Source: JALORV01 sp035429805 (GTDB lineage Bacteria; Pseudomonadota; Gammaproteobacteria; Burkholderiales; Burkholderiaceae_F). From it: a stretch of DNA of 9,538 nucleotides. The notes below the pieces were generated by a model that made no database searches, was not told the origin of the DNA, and saw only the letters and a list, made by a program, of their open reading frames with translations. Below, in pieces: positions 1-6,358 of the stretch. Location of the stretch: the NCBI GenBank assembly GCA_035429805.1, contig DAOMFL010000114.1, forward strand, positions 1-9,538, in the 5' to 3' direction. How positions within the stretch are numbered: position 1 is the first letter of the stretch; every line of letters starts with the position of its first letter. The position numbers and the translations under genes are program-made.

Positions 1-714
1 GGCAAGACCGTGTCGCTGTACACGTGCCTCAACATCCTGAACCAGCCCGGCGTCAACATCTCGACGGCCGAGGACCCGGCCGAAATCCAGCTGGCAGGCA
101 TCAACCAGGTCAACGTCAACGAGAAGGCGGGCCTGACGTTTGCGAACGCCCTACGGGCCTTTCTGCGCCAGGATCCAGACATCATCATGGTCGGTGAGAT
201 CCGCGACCTCGAAACGGCGGACATCGCTATCAAGGCGGCGCAGACGGGCCATATGGTGCTGTCGACGCTGCACACCAACGATGCGCCGGCGACTCTGGTC
301 CGGCTGCAGAACATGGGTGTCGCCCCGTTCAATGTGGCGTCGAGCGTCATCATGATCACGGCGCAGCGGCTGGCGCGCAAGCTCTGCGCCTGCAAGCAGC
401 CCGCCGAGATCAAGAAGGACGCGCTGATCGGCGCCGGCTTCCGGGAAGAGGATCTCGACGGCAACTGGACTCCGTACAAGCCGGTCGGTTGCGAAAAGTG
501 CAAGGGCAGCGGCTACAAGGGGCGGGTCGGCATCTACCAGGTGATGCCGATCACCGAAGTGATGCAGGACATGATCCTGCGCAGCGCGACGGCACTGGAG
601 ATCGCACGAGAGGCCGCGGCCAACGGCGTGCGTGATCTCCGGCAGTCCGGACTGATCAAGGTCAAGGCGGGCACCACGTCGGTCGACGAAGTGCTCGGAT
701 GCACCAACGAGTGA
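1..714 (+). CDS. pilB: Type IV pilus extension ATPase PilB, 3' part (237 codons)
   Basis: This is the C-terminal part of the hexameric cytoplasmic ATPase that drives type IV pilus extension. The window opens inside the Walker A loop: the first codons read G-K-T. There follow the Asp box (E-D-P at residues 24-26 of the visible part), Walker B (DPDIIMVGEIRD, 58-69) and the His box (HMVLSTLHTND, 84-94). A zinc-binding cysteine region has one pair spaced C-x-C (nt 385-393, in KLCACK) and a second spaced C-x-x-C (nt 490-501, GCEKC), then GYKGRVGIYQVMPIT. That cysteine region and the pilC and pilD genes downstream favour PilB over the retraction ATPase PilT or the secretion ATPase GspE. About 330 N-terminal residues are expected to lie outside the window, judged from the usual PilB length of about 570. 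The ATG of pilC lies 23 nt after the stop. Confidence 0.95.
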   Translation, partial: GKTVSLYTCLNILNQPGVNISTAEDPAEIQLAGINQVNVNEKAGLTFANALRAFLRQDPDIIMVGEIRDLETADIAIKAAQTGHMVLSTLHTNDAPATLVRLQNMGVAPFNVASSVIMITAQRLARKLCACKQPAEIKKDALIGAGFREEDLDGNWTPYKPVGCEKCKGSGYKGRVGIYQVMPITEVMQDMILRSATALEIAREAAANGVRDLRQSGLIKVKAGTTSVDEVLGCTNE

Positions 715-722
715 AGTAGCGC

Positions 723-727
723 AGGAG
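723..727 (+). promoter_or_regulatory. Shine-Dalgarno sequence of pilC
   Basis: AGGAG lies 10 nt upstream of the ATG at 738 and supports that start. It sits in the 23-nt gap after pilB, and pilC is read from the same transcript as far as the sequence shows. Confidence 0.6.
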
Positions 728-737
728 CACGTACACG

Positions 738-1973
738 ATGGCCACCGGAGCAATTGCGAAAGCCAAACCGCGCGTCGAGGTGCGTGAGTCCGTCTTCCAC
801 TGGGAAGGGCGCGACAAGAATGGACGCGTCGTCAAGGGGGAAATGCGCGCGGGCGGCGAGTCGGTCGTCGCGGCGTCGCTGCGACGGCGCGGCGTCATGG
901 TCAGCAAGATCAAGAAGCAGTCGTTCTCGCGCGGCCGCAAGATCACCCCGAAGGACCTGGCGCTCTTTACGCGGCAGCTGTCGACCATGCTGAAGGCGGG
1001 CGTGCCGCTGATGCAGTCGTTCGACATCGTCGGGCGCGGCCACGCCAACCCGTCGATGGCGCGCCTTATGAACGACATCCGCATGGATGTGGAAACAGGC
1101 ACCAGCCTGAACCAGGCATTCCGCAAGTACCCGCTGTACTTCGATCCGCTGTTCTGCAACTTGGTGGCCGCCGGCGAACAGGCCGGTATTCTGGAAACCC
1201 TGCTCGATCGTCTGGCGATGTACCAGGAAAAGACGATCGCGCTGAAGGGCAAGATCAAGAAGGCGCTGTTCTATCCCGTGATGATCATCCTGGTGGCGAT
1301 TCTCGTCACTGCGGTCATCATGATCTTCGTGATTCCGTCGTTCAAGTCGGTGTTCACGAGCTTCGGCGCGGACCTTCCGGCGCCGACGCTGATAGTCATC
1401 GCGATGTCGGACTTCTTCGTGAAGTACTGGTACATCGTGGGCGGAATCGCCTTCGGCGGCATCTACTTCCTGATCCAGGCCTGGAGGCGATCCCCGAAGG
1501 TTCAGGCAGTCGTCGACCGTTCCCTCCTGAAGCTCCCGGTGCTCGGCGAGATGCTGCAGAAGGCATCGATCGCCCGCTGGAGCCGCACTCTGGCAACCAC
1601 GTTCGCGGCCGGCGTCCCGCTGGTGGAGGCGCTCGACTCGGTCGGTCCGGCCGCCGGCAACTACGTCTACAAGGAAGCCACCAAGTCCGTGCAGACCGAA
1701 GTGAACGTCGGCACGAGCCTCGCGCAGGCGATGCAGAACACCGGTGTGTTCCCCAACATGGCCGTGCAGATGACGCAGATCGGCGAGGAATCGGGTTCGC
1801 TCGACTCGATGCTGTCCAAGGTGGCGGACTACTACGAGCGCGAGGTCGACGAGACGGTCGACGCGCTGTCGAGCCTGCTGGAACCGATGATCATGGTGAT
1901 CCTCGGCGTCATCATCGGCGGCATCGTGATTGCCATCTACATGCCGATCTTCAAGCTCGGCCAGGTTGTTTAG
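738..1973 (+). CDS. pilC: Type IV pilus inner-membrane platform protein PilC
   Basis: PilC is the polytopic inner-membrane protein that couples PilB ATP hydrolysis to pilin insertion into the growing pilus. The 411-residue product has the usual PilC length of about 400. A short cytoplasmic N-terminus (VFHWEGRDKNGR, residues 19-30) precedes two T2SS-F domains at about 73-197 and 275-398. Both contain the repeated L-F-T-R-Q-L or W-S-R-T-L start followed by AGVPL (86-90 and 291-295), and both contain a G-E-x-x-G motif (146-150 and 349-353). Three hydrophobic segments are visible at about 177-200, 229-249 and 381-405. The start has AGGAG 10 nt upstream. The TAG stop is followed by a 42-nt gap to the pilD GTG; the two genes share a reading frame with no further stop between them. 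Confidence 0.96.
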   Translation: MATGAIAKAKPRVEVRESVFHWEGRDKNGRVVKGEMRAGGESVVAASLRRRGVMVSKIKKQSFSRGRKITPKDLALFTRQLSTMLKAGVPLMQSFDIVGRGHANPSMARLMNDIRMDVETGTSLNQAFRKYPLYFDPLFCNLVAAGEQAGILETLLDRLAMYQEKTIALKGKIKKALFYPVMIILVAILVTAVIMIFVIPSFKSVFTSFGADLPAPTLIVIAMSDFFVKYWYIVGGIAFGGIYFLIQAWRRSPKVQAVVDRSLLKLPVLGEMLQKASIARWSRTLATTFAAGVPLVEALDSVGPAAGNYVYKEATKSVQTEVNVGTSLAQAMQNTGVFPNMAVQMTQIGEESGSLDSMLSKVADYYEREVDETVDALSSLLEPMIMVILGVIIGGIVIAIYMPIFKLGQVV

Positions 1974-1981
1974 GCCCAATT

Positions 1982-2018
1982 AAGGAGGCAGGCCGCGTGC
2001 GGCCTGCCGGCACTCGTG
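1982..2018 (+). promoter_or_regulatory. pilD translation-start region: strong Shine-Dalgarno, intervening hairpin, GTG start
   Basis: AAGGAGG at 1982-1988 is the strongest Shine-Dalgarno match in the plus-strand series, but the pilD GTG is at 2016, 27 nt further on, too far for normal pairing. Between them lies a perfect inverted repeat, GGCAGGCCGC (1987-1996) and GCGGCCTGCC (1999-2008). If its inner 8 base pairs form (1989-1996 with 1999-2006), AGGAGG remains free and the unpaired distance to the GTG falls to 9 nt, a normal spacing. The inverted repeat and distances are seen directly; the loop-out function is inferred. Confidence 0.5.
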
Positions 2019-2858
2019 CTTGACAGTCCGCTACTGATCGCCGCCGCGATACTGGTCGGACTCGCCGTCGGCTCCTTCCTCAACGTCGTCATCCATCGGC
2101 TTCCGCGCATGATGGACAACGAGTGGCGCGCCCAGTGCGCCGAACTCGAAGGCAAGCCGCCGCCGGAACTCGGTCGCTACAACCTGTGGGTGCCACGCTC
2201 GCAGTGCCCGTCGTGCCGGACGCCGATCCGCGCCCGCGACAACATCCCGGTGCTGTCCTGGCTGCTGCTCGGAGGCAAATGCGCCCATTGCAAGGCCCCG
2301 ATTTCGCCACGGTACCCGATCGTCGAAGTGCTCACTGCAGTGCTTTCCGGGGTGGTCGCATGGCGTTTCGGCCTCGGCTGGACCGCGGCGCTGGTGCTGC
2401 TGTTCGCCTGGACACTGATAGCGTTGACGTTTATCGACGCCGACACGACTCTGTTGCCGGACGACCTGACGCTGCCGCTGCTCTGGCTGGGACTGCTCGC
2501 CAATCTGGCGGGTATGGTGCCCGGCGTCACACTGCGCGATGCTGTCCTGGGTGCGGTAGCCGGCTATCTTGTGCTGTGGGCCATTTACTGGGCGTTCAAG
2601 CTCGCCACCGGCAAGGAAGGCATGGGCTACGGTGACTTCAAGCTGCTCGCTGCTCTCGGAGCGTGGATGGGTTGGAAAGCGCTGCTGCCGATCGTGCTGC
2701 TGTCGTCAGTCGTCGGCGCAATCGTCGGCATCGTGCTGATCGTGCTGGCGCGCCGCGGGCGCGAGATCCCGATCCCATTTGGCCCTTACCTTGCCACGGC
2801 CGGAATGATCGTGATGCTGGTGGGACCGCGTGCAAGCAACCTGCTGCTGTCTGGCTGA
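2016..2858 (+). CDS. pilD: Prepilin peptidase / N-methyltransferase PilD
   Basis: PilD is the bifunctional inner-membrane aspartyl protease (family A24) that cleaves the leader of type IV prepilins and methylates the new N-terminus. The first membrane segment carries the family signature GSFLNVVIHRLP (residues 19-30). The cytoplasmic loop has two zinc-type C-x-x-C pairs, C64/C67 and C89/C92. Catalytic aspartates are expected at D141 or D143 (in FIDADTTLLPDD) and at D207 in the GYGD motif (204-207). Several hydrophobic helices follow to the end. At 280 residues it is close to the usual length of about 290. The start is GTG; no ATG lies upstream in frame before the pilC stop, and an in-frame CTG at 2004 is a less likely alternative. 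Its TGA overlaps the coaE ATG (TGATG). Confidence 0.95.
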   Translation: MLDSPLLIAAAILVGLAVGSFLNVVIHRLPRMMDNEWRAQCAELEGKPPPELGRYNLWVPRSQCPSCRTPIRARDNIPVLSWLLLGGKCAHCKAPISPRYPIVEVLTAVLSGVVAWRFGLGWTAALVLLFAWTLIALTFIDADTTLLPDDLTLPLLWLGLLANLAGMVPGVTLRDAVLGAVAGYLVLWAIYWAFKLATGKEGMGYGDFKLLAALGAWMGWKALLPIVLLSSVVGAIVGIVLIVLARRGREIPIPFGPYLATAGMIVMLVGPRASNLLLSG

Positions 2859-3490
2859 TGCCCGACTACCGCATCGGCCTGACGGGCGGGGTCGGCAGCG
2901 GCAAGAGCACCGTTGCGCAACTGCTGCAGGCCCTCGGCGCCGGCGTCATCGATGCCGATGAGCTGGTACACGAACTCATTGCGCCCGGCGGCGCGGCCAT
3001 CGGAGCGCTGCGGCAGGAGTTCGGCGCCGAGGCGATCACGCCCGAAGGTGGCCTTGACCGCGCCTGGATGCGCGCCCGCGCCTTCGCCGACACAGGAGTG
3101 CGACGTCGGCTCGAGGCCATCCTTCATCCGCGGGTCCGGGCAACCGGCGAATCCCGCGCGCAGACACTGGCGTCGCAGGCGCCGTATCTCGTCTTCATGA
3201 TTCCGCTGCTGGTGGAGTCCGGCGACTGGTCCTCGAGGGTGCAACGTGTACTCGTCGTCGACTGCAGCCTGGAAACGCAGCTTGCACGTGTGGCAGAGCG
3301 ACCCGGCATTGATCGCGCCACTGCCGAAGCCATAGTACGGTCGCAGGCCGACCGACCGGTGCGGCTTGCCGCCGCGGACGACGTGCTCTTCAACGAGGCA
3401 CCGCTGCCGGAGATCCGACCCCGCGTTGCCCTGCTGCATGCGCTCTACTGCGGTCTGGCCGAGAAGACCGCGGCGCCTGGCGCCCTGTGA
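2858..3490 (+). CDS. coaE: Dephospho-CoA kinase CoaE
   Basis: CoaE phosphorylates the 3'-hydroxyl of dephospho-CoA with ATP, the final step of coenzyme A synthesis, in the cytoplasm. The 210-residue product has the usual length of about 200. It begins with the P-loop (GGVGSGKS, residues 10-17), followed by IDADELVHEL (31-40), LHPRVR (89-94), the strand MIPLLVESG (114-122), VVDCSLETQLARV (133-145) and the nucleotide/lid motif with R161-S-Q-A-D-R166 and ADDVLFNE (173-180). The frame is open further upstream into pilD, but the P-loop must lie near the N-terminus, and the ATG overlapping the pilD TGA (TGATG) is the natural start. There is no Shine-Dalgarno sequence ahead of it, so translation is probably coupled to pilD. 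Its place behind pilD is common in Proteobacteria. Confidence 0.95.
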   Translation: MPDYRIGLTGGVGSGKSTVAQLLQALGAGVIDADELVHELIAPGGAAIGALRQEFGAEAITPEGGLDRAWMRARAFADTGVRRRLEAILHPRVRATGESRAQTLASQAPYLVFMIPLLVESGDWSSRVQRVLVVDCSLETQLARVAERPGIDRATAEAIVRSQADRPVRLAAADDVLFNEAPLPEIRPRVALLHALYCGLAEKTAAPGAL

Positions 3491-3524
3491 TATCGTCAAC
3501 CGCACCCTTGTGTAATCTGCGTCC

Positions 3525-4295
3525 ATGTCGACCGACGGCCAGGTCCTCTACGAGTACCCCTTCAGCGAACGCATCCGCACGCTGCTCCGTCTCGAAGACC
3601 TGTTCGACAAGCTGCTCTATTTCTGCGGACAGCAGCATCCCTACAGTCATCACACCGCGCTGCTGACCCTGTTCGAGATCCTCGAGGTCACGTCGCGGGC
3701 AGACCTCAAGTCCGACCTGCTGCAGGAACTCGAGCGCCACAAACAGACGCTCAATGCGCTGCGCAACAACCCGCAGGTTTCGGAGGCCGCGCTCGCTTCG
3801 GTACTGGCGGATATCGACCAGGCGCAGCAGGCGCTGAACAGCACCACTGGCAAGGCCGGCCAGCATGTGCGCGACAACGAGTGGCTGATGAGCATCCGCA
3901 GCCGCGCCATCATCCCCGGCGGCACCTGCGAGTTCGATCTGCCCTCGTACCATGCGTGGCTGACGCGCGATCTCGAGAGCCGTGTGCGCGACCTGCAGGC
4001 GTGGGTACAGCCGATGATGCAGTTTCACTCGGCGCTGGGCATCGTGCTGAAGCTGCTGCGCGAGACCGCGCATCGCAGCCGCCAGACTGCAGCACAGGGC
4101 TCCTTCCAGCAGATGCTGCAGGGTCGCACCTACGCGCTGCTGCAGGTGCGCGTCGATGGTTCGCTCAACGCGATCCCCGAGATCAGCGCCAACAAGTACA
4201 TGCTGTGGATTCGTTTCACGACCCAGGACCGGGACCTGAAGCCGCGCTCGATGGAGCGCGACATCCCCTTCGAACTCGCCCTCTGCGCGTTCTGA
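3525..4295 (+). CDS. zapD: Cell division protein ZapD (FtsZ-associated)
   Basis: ZapD (formerly YacF) binds the C-terminal tail of FtsZ and bundles its filaments at mid-cell. The 256-residue product matches the family length of about 250. Recognisable conserved stretches are VLYEYPFSERIRTLLRLEDL (residues 7-26), LLQELERHKQTL (65-76), the IPGG-x-C-x-FDLP motif (130-140) and the late IRF segment (229-231). The N-terminal part is largely helical and the C-terminal part is the expected beta-rich domain ending in FELALCAF. The ATG is placed by the conserved N-terminus; no purine-rich Shine-Dalgarno sequence precedes it. A 34-nt gap separates it from coaE, and yacG follows after 7 nt, the usual coaE-zapD-yacG order. 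Confidence 0.95.
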   Translation: MSTDGQVLYEYPFSERIRTLLRLEDLFDKLLYFCGQQHPYSHHTALLTLFEILEVTSRADLKSDLLQELERHKQTLNALRNNPQVSEAALASVLADIDQAQQALNSTTGKAGQHVRDNEWLMSIRSRAIIPGGTCEFDLPSYHAWLTRDLESRVRDLQAWVQPMMQFHSALGIVLKLLRETAHRSRQTAAQGSFQQMLQGRTYALLQVRVDGSLNAIPEISANKYMLWIRFTTQDRDLKPRSMERDIPFELALCAF

Positions 4296-4302
4296 TCGTC
4301 GA

Positions 4303-4494
4303 ATGAAACAGGTGAGCTGCCCGACCTGCGGCGCGCTGTCGCCCTGGTCCACCGAGAACGCATTCCGGCCGTTCTGCTCGGAACGCTGCAAGCTGATCGA
4401 TCTCGGCGCCTGGGCGTCGGATCGCTACGCCATTTCTGGCAAGCCTACCGACGAGGGCGATGTGCCGGCCGCAGAAGAGGGCGAGCGCGATTAG
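4303..4494 (+). CDS. yacG: DNA gyrase inhibitor / zinc-binding protein YacG
   Basis: YacG is a small zinc protein shown in E. coli to bind GyrB and inhibit DNA gyrase. The 63-residue product carries the four zinc ligands C6-x-x-C9 and C25-x-x-x-C29, followed by the family signature IDLGAWASDRYAI (residues 32-44). The tail is acidic (DEGDVPAAEEGERD), as in other members. It starts 7 nt after the zapD stop with no clear Shine-Dalgarno sequence, so it probably depends on translation of zapD. Its TAG (4492-4494) overlaps the TAA of the opposing Nudix/ThiE-like gene (4493-4491), leaving no room for a separate terminator. Confidence 0.95.
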   Translation: MKQVSCPTCGALSPWSTENAFRPFCSERCKLIDLGAWASDRYAISGKPTDEGDVPAAEEGERD

Positions 4495-5432
4495 GCCATG
4501 GCCCACAGTGCGCGTTGCATCGCAATTCCGTGTGCGCCCACGGATGCTGCACGGTCAAAGTCGGTAGTCGTCATTCCGCCAATTGCATAGACGGGAACGC
4601 CGCTGTCTGCCACGGTCGCCGCGAACGCGTCCCACCCCATGGGCACGCCACCCGGATGCGAGGCCGTTGCGCCGACCGGGCCGAGGCTCGCCAGGTCAGC
4701 GCCCATGACGGTGGCGCGCTCGAGATCGGCTCGGCGGTGGGCCGATGCACCGACCCAGTCGACATCGGGCCGGGCTGCGAGCCCGTACAGGTCACGTGAT
4801 GTCAGATGAACACCATCGGCCTGCTTCCACCAGACCGCAGGGTGCCGGCTGCTGACCAGCAGGCGGCCGCCGTGACGGCGGACATGCGCGAGCGTGCTGA
4901 GGAACAGTGACTCCGCGGCCGACGCGTCAAGTGCCGGCTCTCTGAACAGCACCAGCTTCAAACCCGCGGCCAAGGCGCGTTCGAGCCGCTCCAGAAACGT
5001 CGCGCTCCCCAGTTCGCCAGCATTCGTTACCGCATAGAGCGGCGGCAGCGACAGCCAGCGCAGCACCGGCACGGTGGCCGGCAGCAGCGGTCCGTCCGGC
5101 AGATCATCGAGCGCACAGAAGCGGAAGGCCTGGCCCTCGCGGGCATGCAGTTCTCCGGACCAGTCGGTCACGCGGCAGAAGTGCAGGCGGACGTGTGCAT
5201 GCGGGTACTCAAACTCCCGCACGATCCACGGGCGCACGGGTCCAACGACGATACCCAGCTCCTCATGGAGTTCCCGCGCGAGCGCATGAGCGACCGATTC
5301 GCCGGCTTCGAGCTTGCCGCCCGGGAACTCCCAGTAGTGCGCATAGGGCTTGCCGTCCGGCCGGCTGGCCAGCAAGAAGCGGCCGTCTGGCCGGATCAGG
5401 ACACCGACGGCGACATCGACCGGCCGCCTCAT
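4491..5432 (-). CDS. Fused Nudix hydrolase (MutT-like) and ThiE/TenI-like protein
   Basis: Counting from the ATG, the 313-residue product has two domains. Residues 1-129 form a Nudix domain with WEFPGG and a complete Nudix box at 39-61 (G39, E45, R53-E54, E57-E58, G60), typical of MutT enzymes that hydrolyse oxidised dGTP. Residues about 130-313 resemble thiamine phosphate synthase/TenI barrels: LYAVTN (132-137), ADGVHL (205-210), VGASAH (227-232), LGPV (250-253) and YAIGGM (282-287). In this half several ThiE substrate residues are replaced (see findings), so thiamine phosphate synthase activity is doubtful. Such fusions are widespread in Proteobacteria; the Nudix half is the safer call. The ATG overlaps the stop of the ATPase gene (TGATG); a GTG one codon earlier (5435) is an alternative start. 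The gene ends against yacG. Confidence 0.88.
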   Translation of the reverse strand: MRRPVDVAVGVLIRPDGRFLLASRPDGKPYAHYWEFPGGKLEAGESVAHALARELHEELGIVVGPVRPWIVREFEYPHAHVRLHFCRVTDWSGELHAREGQAFRFCALDDLPDGPLLPATVPVLRWLSLPPLYAVTNAGELGSATFLERLERALAAGLKLVLFREPALDASAAESLFLSTLAHVRRHGGRLLVSSRHPAVWWKQADGVHLTSRDLYGLAARPDVDWVGASAHRRADLERATVMGADLASLGPVGATASHPGGVPMGWDAFAATVADSGVPVYAIGGMTTTDFDRAASVGAHGIAMQRALWAMA

Positions 5433-6358
5433 CACCGCTTGCGCGACGTGTGCAGCAGGTGGCGGCCGGCGTAGTCACGCGCGAACTGCAGCGCAACGCG
5501 CCCGGAGCGCGATCCGCGCTGCAGCGCGAACTGCAGGGCCTCGGCTTTCGCGCGCTCATGCTCGCCGGCCCCCACTCCAAGTTCGGCGAGCCAATGGGCG
5601 ACGATGTCCAGGTAGTCATCCTGCCGGAAGGGATAGAAAGTCAGCCACAGCCCGAAGCGTTCGGACAGCGACACGCGTTCCTCGACCGCCTCGCCGGGAT
5701 GCACTTCGCCGTCCTCCTGGTACTGCGCCGCGAGGTTATCGCGCATGAACTCGGGCATCAGGTGCCTGCGGTTCGATGTTGCATAGATCAGCACGTTGTC
5801 GGCTTGACCCGCAACCGAGCCGTCAAGCGCCGCCTTCAGTTCCTTGTAGCCGGCCTCGCTCGCATCAAACGACAGGTCGTCGCAATAGACAATGAAGCGC
5901 TCCTTGCGCGGCTCCAGCAGGGCCACCAGGTCCGCAAGGTCGACGAGATCGCGCTTGTCGACCTCGACGAGGCGCAGTCCCCCGCCGGCAAACGCGTGCA
6001 GGCAGGCACGGATCAGTGACGACTTGCCCGTGCCGCGCGCGCCGGTCAGCAGCACGTTGTTGGCCGGCAGCCCGCGCACGAACTGTTCGGTGTTGCGGCG
6101 GATCGCCTCCTTCTGCGCCTCCACGTGCTGCAGATCGGCGAAGGCGATCAGCGCCGGATGCGCGACCGGTTCCAGCTGCCCGCGTTCAACGCCGAAGTAG
6201 CGTCGTTTGCGCCAGCGAAACGCGATCGAGCCGTATGCCGGTCCCGTGGCGGGAGGCAGCAGCGCCTCGATGCGCGCCAGCGCACTGGCCAGCCGGTCGA
6301 GTGCTCCGGCTTCGTTCGACGACTTCGCGGCCGTCGTCGACCGCTTGCGCGTGCTCAT
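5432..6358 (-). CDS. AAA+ family ATPase, DUF815 type, function unknown
   Basis: The 308-residue product is a cytoplasmic P-loop ATPase with no signal peptide or membrane segment. A lysine/arginine-rich start (MSTRKR) and a helical N-terminal region of about 70 residues precede the AAA+ core. The core has Walker A GARGTGKSS (106-114), Walker B with acidic residues D160-D161 in FIVYCDDLSF (155-164), a sensor-1-like segment ATSNRRHL (193-200), and a C-terminal RSGRVALQFARDYAGRHLL (284-302) that may hold sensor 2. This pattern matches DUF815 (PF05673) as I know it. No biochemical role is established to my knowledge. The ATG overlaps the argJ TGA (ATGA) and its own TGA overlaps the start of the Nudix gene, so the three genes are almost certainly one translational unit. 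Confidence 0.88.
   Translation of the reverse strand: MSTRKRSTTAAKSSNEAGALDRLASALARIEALLPPATGPAYGSIAFRWRKRRYFGVERGQLEPVAHPALIAFADLQHVEAQKEAIRRNTEQFVRGLPANNVLLTGARGTGKSSLIRACLHAFAGGGLRLVEVDKRDLVDLADLVALLEPRKERFIVYCDDLSFDASEAGYKELKAALDGSVAGQADNVLIYATSNRRHLMPEFMRDNLAAQYQEDGEVHPGEAVEERVSLSERFGLWLTFYPFRQDDYLDIVAHWLAELGVGAGEHERAKAEALQFALQRGSRSGRVALQFARDYAGRHLLHTSRKR

Noticed and set aside
534..1979. 481-codon open frame on the minus strand opposite pilC and the end of pilB
   Set aside because: It is antisense to well-conserved pilus genes, its translation is rich in His, Arg and Asp with no recognisable domain, and long antisense frames are expected at this G+C content.
2004..2006. In-frame CTG as an alternative pilD start
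   Set aside because: It lies inside the inverted repeat, CTG starts are rare, and the GTG at 2016 gives a normal short N-terminus before the first membrane segment.
2663..2857. Upstream in-frame extension of coaE inside pilD
   Set aside because: The P-loop of CoaE lies at the very N-terminus in the family, and the extension is an Arg/Ala-rich shadow of pilD.
3472..3484. Repeated GGCGCC at the end of coaE as a hairpin or terminator
   Set aside because: Only a 4-bp stem with a 5-nt loop is realistic, it lies within the coding sequence and no T-run follows.
3488..3516. Sigma-70 promoter for zapD
   Set aside because: TGTAAT resembles a -10 box, but no -35-like sequence lies 16-18 nt upstream, so it is not listed as a feature.
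4494..4503. GGCCATGGCC palindrome at the convergent junction as a terminator
   Set aside because: A 10-bp palindrome has no loop and no following T-run, and it is simply the codons at the end of the Nudix/ThiE-like gene.
5195..6019. 274-codon plus-strand frame opposite the ATPase and Nudix genes
   Set aside because: Antisense to two genes with clear Walker and Nudix motifs; its product has no recognisable features.
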